A program made the translations under genes and the position numbers. From assembly GCF_014805685.1 (NCBI RefSeq), contig NC_060884.1:17350356-17414355 (forward strand): a stretch of 64,000 nt of DNA. Reading direction: 5' to 3'. The stretch is from Silurus meridionalis (Eukaryota > Chordata > Actinopteri > Siluriformes > Siluridae). How positions within the stretch are numbered: the first letter of the stretch is position 1; every line of letters begins with the position of its first letter. The notes under the pieces were generated by a model. That model was not told where the DNA came from, did not search any database, and saw only the letters and a list, made by a program, of their open reading frames with translations. Below, in pieces: positions 55,607 through 64,000 of the stretch.

Positions 55607-55976
55607 GTAGAAAACTGCAAGTAAGCTTAACAGCTAAAATATTATTTCTTTGACAACAGACTCCAGTTTGCCCTATTCTAAACAATGTACTGTTTAGATT
55701 GTTACAGTATTCCTGGTTACAAAATATTTTGTAAGTTGAATCTCAAGCTATGACTTCAGTCCAAATATGACAGCCTGAATGACGAACCTGAACCAAAACT
55801 GATATCAACTTGCTTTAAGTGGCCGAACTGTGTTGCTCTGAGAGCCAGTAAATCTTACCCCACTGTCTTCCATCAGCAGAGAGGCACGCTGCTGTTTGCT
55901 AGTAAGCTTCTTCACATATAGCACATCACATGCTGCCTGGTCCTCATTCAGCATACTCTTTCCTGCATTTATCACC
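48857..55976 (-). CDS. ppm1j: Protein phosphatase PPM1J (PP2C family), partial: last 9 coding exons
   Basis: PPM1J is a Mg/Mn-dependent Ser/Thr phosphatase. Exons in transcript order: 55976-55859, 55171-54842, 52716-52604, 52453-52369, 51306-51188, 51053-50990, 50808-50701, 50498-50347, 49004-48857 (stop TGA at 48859-48857). They give about 411 residues with all phases joined; human PPM1J has 505. The first visible exon opens in phase 2 at RVINAGKSMLNEDQ, so about 100 N-terminal residues lie on an exon beyond the right edge. PP2C motifs are intact: NEDQ, GVFDGHAGSG (metal-binding D), YVANAGDSRAIIVR, GVTRGLGDHDLKV, GSDGLWDVTSD and GSGDDITVFVIP. Segment EFTPESERQRLQYL and RGVLKERGWRLPNDRLGSGD fit the PPM1H/J/M group; the RHOC neighbour points to PPM1J. 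The acidic insert SCMDTEDQDGPVD in the long exon differs from human. Confidence 0.93.
49890..50062. mobile_element. Probable fragment of the Tc1-like repeat in ppm1j intron
   Basis: GACCCCACAAATGCTTTTCT, then CTGAATGGTCCCAAATG, resembles the block CATTAATGCTTTTGTGACTG with AATGGTCAAAGATTCCC of the copy at 3068-3420, and GGGATTGTCCAAACAGG resembles its end block. Highly diverged. Confidence 0.4.
50819..50865. repeat. (CA)n microsatellite at a ppm1j acceptor
   Basis: About 46 bp of CA repeat begin some 10 bp from the acceptor of the exon starting at 50808, so on the transcribed strand a TG run replaces most of the polypyrimidine tract. Confidence 0.95.
51393..52172. mobile_element. Tigger-like element with TA target, in ppm1j intron
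   Basis: The ends CAGGTAGCCCCCGACTTA and, inverted, CAGTCAGCCCTTGACCTA are partners, with TA on each side (51391-51392, 52173-52174). Length is 780 bp. A minus-strand frame at 51909-51607 reads SLKEILQEKKKQTMQ and RPSTSAALASPQPSTS, similar in style to the Ser/Pro-rich C-terminal part of Tigger transposases; the DDE domain is absent. Confidence 0.75.
53394..53453. repeat. (AT)n microsatellite
   Basis: About 60 bp of uninterrupted AT repeat. Confidence 0.97.
54183..54718. mobile_element. hAT-like MITE with 8-bp target duplication
   Basis: The perfect 8-bp direct repeat TACAAAGT flanks it at 54175-54182 and 54719-54726, the target size of hAT transposons. The left end AGTGATGGGAAGATCG and the right end CATGAACGACTCATCC are loosely inverted, and the interior repeats GAGTCAT, TCATTTTGTTC and CGTTCATGAACG motifs. 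No transposase frame is present. Confidence 0.65.
55550..55604. repeat. (TG)n microsatellite
   Basis: About 54 bp of TG repeat in the ppm1j intron between the exons at 55171 and 55859. Confidence 0.97.
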
Positions 55977-56965
55977 CTAAGACAAAATCGGAAAAGAAAA
56001 TTTATCAGTGTATTCTCCAACTATTCACTTCATCCGATTGTGTTTTCAGATATCCTCAGGTAAACTCACTCGAACTTAATTTGTGTTAAAAGACCCTGGG
56101 GTTTTATCTCTAAGTAAAAAAGATGATCAAATACATTGTCCACAACATCAAGCTGACAAAAAAATGCAATGGGCCATATATTTGAAATAATCCAACAGCA
56201 ATGCTAAAAAATAAAAGCAATAAAAGCAATAAAAAAAATGACCACACAGAGAACTAAAACACATTAGCAAAGACAATCTGCATTCGAAAATCTGATCTAT
56301 ACACAAACAAATTTTAAGTGAATAAAAACATTAATCAAATAATGTCTTAATCATATTGAAAAAAACATAAAATAAGTTGTATTAATGATATTAAAATTTT
56401 TTATTAAATTTCCCTGCATGCTGTTAAGGATCCCTGAATTAACATGCTAGTGTATTTGGCTTCTTTATAACGTCCTTCACAAATTATTTACAGGTTGTTA
56501 TTATAATGGGTGTCAGAGGTTTTTTAAATCTTGCTTAATCTCAATCTAATCGTACTCCTGCTTCCTTTTCTAAATAAACGGATGTACTATAAGAGCAAGC
56601 TCTCAGTTGCTTACATACTTTTCAGGAAATAACACCTCTTCACTCACTGCTTTGGAAAAACCCTTCAGATGGTGAAATTGTATACTACACATAGTGAAAA
56701 GTACAGACTATCATGAAATGACATATGCTTCTCTATATCAACCACAAGTAACATTAGAACATTTTATAGTTTGTTTTATCACAAAAGAGAAAATGAGGAA
56801 AAATAACACTGCAATTTTCCATTCTAATAGCCAGTATCTGATCACAATCATTTGATGACCATGATCTAACTTAATCAAAGGGTGACATTTATTGTGTAAG
56901 GAAATTCAAGGTTGTAAATATCTGCATGCGGATCAACTACATTTATAGCTGTAATCACAGTAGGA
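55977..56965. other. ppm1j: Upstream intron of ppm1j, left part
   Basis: AT-rich sequence upstream of the first visible ppm1j exon. Nothing recognised. Confidence 0.5.
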
Positions 56966-56969
56966 AGCA

Positions 56970-57388
56970 ACTATGTTGTATGGTTTAAAGACAATGGCAT
57001 CAACTAAAAGACAGGAGGTGAAGCTGGAGGTAGCAGAACTGAAGATGCTGAAATTTGTACTGGGAGTGACAAGGATAGACAGGATTTAACACGAGATTAT
57101 TAGCGGGACAGCACATGTAGGATGTTTTGGGGAAAAGTGAGAGAGGCCCAATTGAGATGGTTTGGTCATGTGCAGAGGAGGGACATGGGGTATATCGGTA
57201 GAAGAATGTTGAGGATGGAGTCACCAGAAAGGAGGAAATGAGGAAGACCGGGGAGGAAGTTTATGGATGGGAAGATATGCAGGTAGTTGGTGTGAAAGAG
57301 GCAGATGTAGAGGACAGGGTGGTATGGAGACGAATAATCCGGCTGTGGCGACCCCTGATGGGAGCAGCCAAAAGAAGAAGAAGAATTT
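56970..57388 (+). mobile_element. 5'-truncated RTE LINE 3' end, copy C
   Basis: On the plus strand it opens with MLYGLKTMASTKRQE, the same place as MLYGLETVALSKRQE in copy B, continues with LKMLKFVLGVTRIDRI and [23 protein letters not shown] text, and ends with GTGGCGACCCCTGATGGGAG before an AAG repeat tail. Truncation from the 5' side is typical of LINE insertion. Confidence 0.85.
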
Positions 57389-58277
57389 TTATAAACATAG
57401 TCAGTGGTGAATTATTAATTGATTTTTTTTTTTTTTTACAGTCGTTGGTGTCAATGTATACTATTGATTGTCATAATTTAGTCCCTGAAAAGACTTACAA
57501 GGTTTTTTCCAGACTACACTGTCTGCACACTGTCTGACTTAGAAACACTAATCATAACAAAACGGTCACATTCAAATACCTCCCACAACCATAGTATACG
57601 TACATAGTCTATATGATCAATTAAAGACTAGACAATAAAAATCTATGTATTTTCATTGTACACATAAAAGCAAAACAAAACTGTGAGTAGCCACAGTCTA
57701 ACCAGTCTTGGTCTTGGAACACTATAGATGATCCTAATACAATCTTAGCTAGATTCTATAACGGGCTATATGGTAACATAGTGTAACAGTCAAAAGTTTG
57801 GACACACCTTCTAATTCAATGATTTTTCTTCACTTGTATTGTTTTCAACATTGTATATTAATACTGTAGGCGGTTAATTATGACAGAACACATATTGGAT
57901 TATGTAGTCAACAAAAAAAAACATCACTAGGTTACGTATGTAACCCTAGTTCCCTTTCAGGAACTCGAGCTGCGTCAAAAAACGCGTTCCCAAAGCGTTT
58001 CGACGCAGCGTCTCGTTCCCTCAGGGAACCAGGGTTACACATGTAACCCAGAGACGTTCCCTGAGGGAACGAGAGCTGCGTTGAAAACACTTTGGGAACG
58101 CCTTGCGTTGTTAACGCTCTAAATCATTTGTAAAATCCGCCCAATAGGCAGTCGTGATGTCATCGGCGGGCAACGTCGCGTAAACTATCAGGAAACTAGG
58201 GTTACATATGTAACCTAGTAATGTTCCTTTTCGGGAACTTGAGCTGCGTTAAAAACGCTTTGGGAACGAGTGTCCAA

Positions 58278-59340
58278 TCACGCCATACTGTCCAGTCCTT
58301 GCCTAGTGTGTCTGAGCAAAGTAGTGAAGCCAGTAGTGGCTCTGATGTCAAGGTCATAAAACCTGACAAAGGTCAGTGGGGTGGACCAGCCCGCAGCGTT
58401 ACAAATGTCCTGGAGCTAAACTCCAGCGGACCAGGCCGTAGAGGCTGCCATACTCTGGGTGGAATGAGCCTTGACTCCGAAAGGAGTGGGAAGACCAGAG
58501 GACTCATAACACAGACAAATGGCATCCACAATCCATCTGCTGAGCGTCTTCTTATTAGCCAGGAAACCTTTTCTATGAGGGCCATAGCAGACGAACAGCT
58601 GCTTTGACTTCCTCCACGGATTCGTCCGGTGCTCGCAGTCTATTTTGCTTTTCCTGATCAGGGGCAAGGAAAGGAGGAAGGCAGAATGCTTGCATAAACG
58701 ACAGGTCGTGAGAGAGCCGCAGGCACCCTAGGCACATACCCCAGTTTAGGGTAAAGGATAGCACTGGCCATGCCAGGGGCAAACTCAAGGAGAGACGGGG
58801 CCACAGAAAGAGCCTGTAGGTCCCAGACCCTCTTAAGGGATGAAATTGGCAGAAGAAAACTCATGACAGATACCTAAGAGCCACCTCGGCCAAGGGCTAA
58901 AATGGGGGGCTCAGATAAAGAGCCGCCAGCACAACGGCAAAGTCCCACACAGGCACTCTGGGTCGTGTCCCAGGCCTCAGCCTCTGGGTGCCGCGTAGGA
59001 AACTTGTCATGAGAGGGTGTTTCTCCAACAACTGCCCCACTGGTGGGGTACAAAAAGCCACAATGGCGGACACATAAACCTTCAGGGTTGACGGAGCCAA
59101 TCCTTTGGCAAACTGTTTCTGCAAGAACTCCAGAACTGAACCAACCAGGCAGTTGACTGGGTCCACCTGGTGGTGCCCACACCAAGTGGCGAACAGATGC
59201 CATTTAGCGGCATACAACCTAGTTGTGGAAGAAGCTCTGTAATAGAGAATGGTCTCTACTACCTCTGTAGATAGACCACCTGCTAGGAACTGCACCCCCT
59301 CAGGGGCCACGCGTTGCTTTCCGCTACTCGTCGGGGCCAA
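58278..59340 (-). pseudogene. Broken DIRS-type tyrosine recombinase
   Basis: The frame from 59340 gives the N-terminal core-binding domain (TEVVETILYYRASSTTRLYA, LAPSTLKVYVSAIVAF) and stops at 58897. After a frame change the catalytic domain follows: SLKRVWDLQALSVAP with the first Arg, LFVCYGPHRKGF, then AHSTQSMAAS, where the usual HxxR reads HSTQ. A TAG follows, and then CNAAGWSTPLTFVRFYDLD with the nucleophilic Tyr. The stops, the frame change and the lost Arg make it inactive. Confidence 0.75.
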
Positions 59341-59615
59341 GCTATCTCTAGCTTAGTGATGGCCTGCGTTACTACCCCCAGGAGCTCCTTGAACAGCACA
59401 GGCTGTGAGGAGTCCGTAGGCTTGCTAGCATCTGAAGATTCTCCCTCCTCGGAGGAAGAAATATGCTTTCCCCGGGGAGCAGGAGAGGCTGGAGAGGACT
59501 CATCCATCTCCATGCCTTCTGCTAGGTCGGCCTGCGAGTCCCCTGACCTTCGGCGCCGCTTCGCCTCAGTGAGAGCAGGACCTGAGCCATTAGGGAGATT
59601 ACTCTTCGAGGACAC
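59283..59615 (-). pseudogene. gag-like N-terminal fragment of the DIRS-like element
   Basis: The 110-residue frame is acidic and Ser-rich (KHISSSEEGESSDASKP) and then reads LLGVVTQAITKLEIAWP, which resembles the conserved LxxVVTRAxxKLxxxWP segment of DIRS gag proteins. It then runs directly into the recombinase region in another frame. Confidence 0.55.
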
Positions 59616-59668
59616 TAGCGGAGAGTGCGGATAGCCATGTGGCTACAGCATAGACAATTGTCTCTCTC

Positions 59669-59690
59669 TCTCAAGAGAGAGAGAGAGATG
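59669..59690. repeat. Short CT/GA palindromic repeat
   Basis: TCTCTCTCTC directly followed by AAGAGAGAGAGAGA forms a near-perfect inverted repeat inside the DIRS-like element. Confidence 0.8.
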
Positions 59691-60389
59691 ATTGAGCATG
59701 CTCTACTCCCAAGCAAACAACACAAAGCTCATCTGGGCAAGGAGGGACACACATGCGAAAGTTTGTCTGCTTTTTAGCCATTGCTTGCCCAGATTCACAC
59801 ACAAAGCGCTTAACTGAACAAACAGAAGCTAATGTCGCTACCATCGATCACCCATTTTGTAGCTTCCTGGTTTACGCAACATCACCCGCCAATGACGTCA
59901 AGACTGCCTGTTGGCCGGATTTTACACGATTTAGAGCATGAACAACGCGAGGCGTTCCCAAAGTGTTTTCGACGCAGCTCGAGTTCCTGAAAGGGAACTT
60001 TAAATAACCCAAAATGGTAATGGTTTCTTTGCCACAATTCGACCATGAAGGCCTGACTTATGCATTCTCCTCTAAACAGTGTATGTGGAAATATATCTGC
60101 CACTTGAACACTGAAAAGCATTTATGTAAATCATCAGTTTCGGATTCAGTTTTCATTCAGTGGTTTTGGCAACTACACTTTGGGATACATTTGGCGTTCT
60201 TGAGGTTTTTCTGATTGACTGACCATTTATGCATAATGATGAGTTAACTATATCTGGCCATAATATGGATTTGTACAGTAGTTGTATTAGCACTAATAGG
60301 GCTATTGGCTTTGTACTCACCCTTCCTCAAGGTGAAGAAGAGAACAAGTGAAAGAGAACGTGTGTTCAAACTTTTGTCTGGTAGTGTAT

Positions 60390-63300
60390 GCACTCCATAT
60401 CAGATTATATGAGCTGTGTCTTTCATTACACAGATATCGGACTGTAAAAACAGAATCATTTTACAAAGTGAGTTTAAGAAAATACAGATAATCTTCTAGA
60501 CATGAACATTAGCAATAGTCATAAGTCACCCACTATCAGACATACTGTACAAAGTCACATGCTAACATGCTAAGTTTTTTTTTCTTATTTTTTGACTTGA
60601 TGGTAGGCCACTCTACTGTAAACAAAAAGGAAGTGAAACACACACATTTTAAAACAGTTAGCAGTCAGTTGTAATCAAATAACACGACTCATTAGGACAC
60701 ATAAAACAGAGACAATACATGTGGCTTCTGGTTTAAACTTTGAGACAAAAATAAACTAACACACCAATAATTATGATTATAATATGATTACGTATCAGGG
60801 ATTTTTACACAGCAAATAATTTGGTCTTTAATCTTTGGTCTTTGGTCAAATATTTTGCTCTCCAATAAGGAAGTGGGCCCCTTGCCTTTAAGTTCCTCCT
60901 ATGAGATTGCAAAAGCTAACAACCTTGTTTCTGAAACCAGGGTTTCCGTTTCAACAAACATTTTTACAGCTTTGTATCAGTCCAGAAGCTTATACACAAA
61001 TAAATAACACAACTGAGAGATGACACAACTCTCACTTTTTCCTGTCTTGAACAGCTTCAAATTTTGTGTTTTCTTAAGAAAGCTGTGGAAGATTCTGAAC
61101 ATCACAATTGAGTGCTTGAATATAGTGTTCAGGGAAACTAGAAAACTGTCTAGTCAAGAACTCTTAAAGCAAATGGCTCACAGAATTGCTTTTTAGTGTA
61201 GGACACTAAGCGATGACATCAAGCACCACTCCTGATTCTTTTAAGCTGGCAGTAAATAGGGAGATAGGAAGAACTGGAGAAAGCTGGAGATAATGTGTTA
61301 TGGAGGCCTCCTGAGCTAGAGAAGAGGCTACTAATTAATGTATCATGTTGCAGATCAATGATTTAACTCTTTACAGCCAGAACAGTAGGTTCTTCATAAA
61401 CACAATGCGACCTAGAACTAGAGAGCCACATCATTCAAGCCACTATTAGAAAGCCATGCAAATGTTTTTTTGGCTTCTTATATGAAGAGTGTAGTCTGTA
61501 ATGTAAATATGTTGATTTGTGTCAAAATATGTGTTAGGAACAGAACAATGGAAGAAATATAGATATATTGCAACAGGATAAAACATGACACATAAACGTT
61601 TTAGAAAAGCAATCAGCTATGAAGGATACAGCACAAAAGTAAATCACATTTACATTAATGTGAGTGTAAATGATGGATTTACTGCACCTGCAGTGTTTTC
61701 TTATTCATTTACTCACACATTCTTAGTAAATGCCTGGTCAGAGTCACAGTAGTTTAAATTAAGGAACTACTTTGTTTAGGTCTATATTTTGGTAAATATT
61801 ATTACATTAATTTGTCAAGGGGCAGCTGAAAGATCTTAAATAGCCATATGCACATTTCTCTTCATAAAACAGAACAAAATAAAATTACTTGGGTGGGAAT
61901 ATATAGAGCTAAGAATATACAGACAATACTATTGCAGTACAACCCTGCTATATGGGCACAAAGGTACAATCTTTAGTTTACATTAGTTTATTGTGCGATG
62001 GTCTGTAATGTGAGGATTATTTTCTTAAAATCAAGCAATATTTGACATTTGTTTCACACATATCCAGAATGTATCAGTGGGATTAGACACTTTTTTTAAT
62101 TGAGCGGTATTATCTTTGCAAAGTTCGTATATTTTAATCATAGTCTTTTCCTTTGTTAATTATGCATTACATTTCAGTAACTATCTGTGTTTATTCTTGA
62201 TCTTCCTCATTTTCCTTCCTTGTTTCCTTAAACACTTTTTGGCTCTCCCACTAAAAGGATGGTATGAAAGGATTCTAGGTCAAAGTTATTTGCATTTATT
62301 AGATGCTCTTACTTATTGCTGTGCATTAAAGTGCTATAACTTATTGCAATGTCTGTTCCTGGGCACAGGAACTTTAAGTGCACAACATGCTGCGATTACA
62401 CACTTATTTAACAAAGAAATATAAATTCAAGTACACAAGCTAGGTCAATTAAAAAATTCAAATAAAACGTTTGCAGTTGTAAAGAGAGAAGAGACAGATT
62501 TAGTTTTGGATTTGCTGTGGAAAACAAGAATTATAATTAAAAATGCAGGTCAGTGCCAGTGCTTTCTTTCAATTCCCTTTAGAATACTCTTAAAGCATTT
62601 AATAATATCTCCTACTTCCCAACTTTACAGTTAAAAAGAGAAATAGACAGTCGATTCAGTTATGGTTCTTAGAACTGTCATAAGATGAAACTTATATTCT
62701 ATCTCTGTTCCCTGAAGCCAGTGATGCCTTTTTTTCAGTCCCAGTTTTACTGCTCACAGCTTGTCATAAAAGTATGTTCAACTAGTGAGGTTTACTGAAG
62801 AGGAAAAAATACTGGGTAGCAACATCATCCTTAACATTGAATGGCTGTGAAAGAATTGGATTGGAGCTGTGATAAATGCCTCTGTGGAAGCTTAAACACT
62901 TGTTCATTTTATGAAACCTGGAGAATTTGCAAGCCATATCATTTTGCAAGGTTCCTGGTTGTCTTGAGCTTGACCATTCATTGATGGCTTTGGCAATCCC
63001 CAAAACTATTTTCAACTTACATGTTATTTTCAACTGGTCCTTAACTGAGAATGAGGTTTAAATTGATTTGATTTATTGCAAAAACAAGATGATTTATTGA
63101 AGATACAGGTACATTTCATTGGGCTATGGGGCACAAGTAATTAATGCACTGTTAAAGACACTTTTGTTTTGCACAAACAAAAAACAAAAACAATCATGGG
63201 AGAGATAGTTGTTCATGTGTTCCAAGATTTGAGGACTACTGTTATGTATTCAGCTATGGTCTTGATTTCAGTGGTAAATTTGTGAGAGTGGCAGGGTAGT

Positions 63301-64000
63301 GTCACTTTTTACCCACCCACAACTATAGACCCATTAACCCAGTATATAGAGATTACACAGAATGGTTTAAAAAATATGCAAAATTTGAAAATGTTTACTG
63401 TGTGTGAGTTGTTCAGGTGGAAAGAAACACCAGATGAGAATGGCAAGACTGGTTTAAACTGACAGAAACGTTAGAGTAACTCAAATAATCACAAACAGAA
63501 CGGTATTTCAGATAACATCCGAACATGTAAAAACCTTGACACCAAAGAACTAAAAACAGCAGAAGACCACATCGTGTTAAATTTTTGTCAGACATGAACA
63601 AGAAGCTTGAATTCTTGAATTGATTTAAGTATTGATTAAAGTAATTAATTTCTTTTCGCTGATTCTTTTCATTTAATGATAAAGTGGATAATGTGAGCTG
63701 AATAAAGTGTGAAATCACTGGTTGATAAATAATGTTATTTGTATGGTCTATACTGATTTAGGAATACTTAAAGCAACAAAGGTGCACCTTTGATAACGTA
63801 ATAGTACTACTGCAATCTTTAAAAGCTTGGATACGGTTTCATAAACCAGTATTGTGTGAAATGTAGATACACAGCAGGTTTTCATTCTGGACAGTTGAGG
63901 TCTGCATGCAGTTTCTACTAAAGGCCATGCTTTCTGGCTTTTAAATGTTACGTGGTAGAAATAATCAATGACTGGGCTGAAAACCGTTATAGTAAAATAA
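60390..64000. other. AT-rich DNA, probable ppm1j intron 1 or upstream flank
   Basis: I searched both strands for a CpG-rich ppm1j first exon ending in the conserved sequence before VINAGK and found none. No other exon, RNA gene or clear transposon is recognised in these 3.6 kb. Confidence 0.45.

Larger units (their letters stand above)
57925..59998 (-). mobile_element. DIRS-like tyrosine-recombinase retroelement, non-autonomous copy
   Basis: Inverted repeats of about 110 bp lie at about 58065-58175 and 59880-59995 (for example GAGCTGCGTTGAAAACACTT against AAGTGTTTTCGACGCAGCTC). A further related pair of ends with GGTTACGTATGTAACC and GGGTTACATATGTAACC lies at 57925-58270. On the minus strand a gag-like frame (59615-59283) is followed at once by a tyrosine recombinase (59340 to about 58278). 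The reverse transcriptase and RNase H of DIRS elements are absent, so it could only move with help. The outer limits are approximate. Confidence 0.75.
57787..60386. mobile_element. Tc1-like element split by a DIRS-like insertion
   Basis: The left end CAGTCAAAAGTTTGGACACA (57787) and the right end TGTGTTCAAACTTTTGTCTG (60361-60380) are inverted partners. The left half runs to about 57920. After the DIRS-like block the right half (about 60003-60386) continues with GACCATGAAGGCCTGACTTA and CTGATTGACTGACCATTTAT, blocks of an antisense Tc1 transposase gene. Much of the transposase region is missing. Confidence 0.75.

Noticed and set aside
58221..59634. Plus-strand frames in the DIRS-like element
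   Set aside because: The minus strand carries the recognisable recombinase and gag-like text; plus frames have no family resemblance.

Overview
The window looks like a piece of a ray-finned (teleost) fish chromosome. It has vertebrate genes split by many GT-AG introns, long TA, CA and TG microsatellites, and many transposon families typical of fish (Tc1/mariner, Tigger, hAT, RTE LINEs with a tRNA-derived SINE, and a DIRS-type element). The species cannot be read from the sequence.

Four protein-coding genes were assembled exon by exon. In order they are capza1 (minus, 12503 to 2344, 9 coding exons, 284 aa, complete), mov10 (plus, 14452 to 28814, 22 coding exons, 1009 aa, complete), rhoc (minus, 39009 to 31147, 4 coding exons, 193 aa, complete) and ppm1j (minus, 55976 to 48857, last 9 coding exons, about 411 aa, first coding exon lost beyond the right edge). 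All introns used have GT and AG ends and all exon phases join without a break. The same gene order, CAPZA1-MOV10-RHOC-PPM1J, is known from human 1p13, which supports the assignments.

Layout: 1-2.3 kb holds microsatellites, a LINE remnant and the capza1 3' UTR. 2.3-12.5 kb is capza1. 12.5-14.45 kb is a divergent capza1/mov10 promoter region with a 105-bp TA tract, YY1- and ZNF143-like sites on the capza1 side and an IRF-like site on the mov10 side. 14.45-28.8 kb is mov10; its intron 4 contains an antisense RTE copy, a dead Tc1 copy and a Tc1-type deletion derivative sitting inside a TA microsatellite. 28.8-31.1 kb is the convergent mov10/rhoc 3' region. 31.1-39 kb is rhoc, with a second RTE copy bounded by a 15-bp target duplication. 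39-48.8 kb is probable rhoc first intron and promoter plus intergenic DNA, with a SINE bounded by a 20-bp target duplication. 48.8-56 kb is ppm1j. 56-64 kb is probably ppm1j intron 1 or upstream DNA, with an RTE 3' fragment and a DIRS-like element nested in a Tc1-like element.

The four genes do not form a pathway. CapZ-alpha caps actin barbed ends and RhoC drives actin remodelling, MOV10 is an RNA helicase that restrains retroelements, and PPM1J is a PP2C phosphatase. I found no intact autonomous transposon, no CRISPR array and no new multi-gene system. The most informative signals are the structure of the SINE, the nested transposons, an in-frame triple NAG splice acceptor in mov10 and the promoter motifs.
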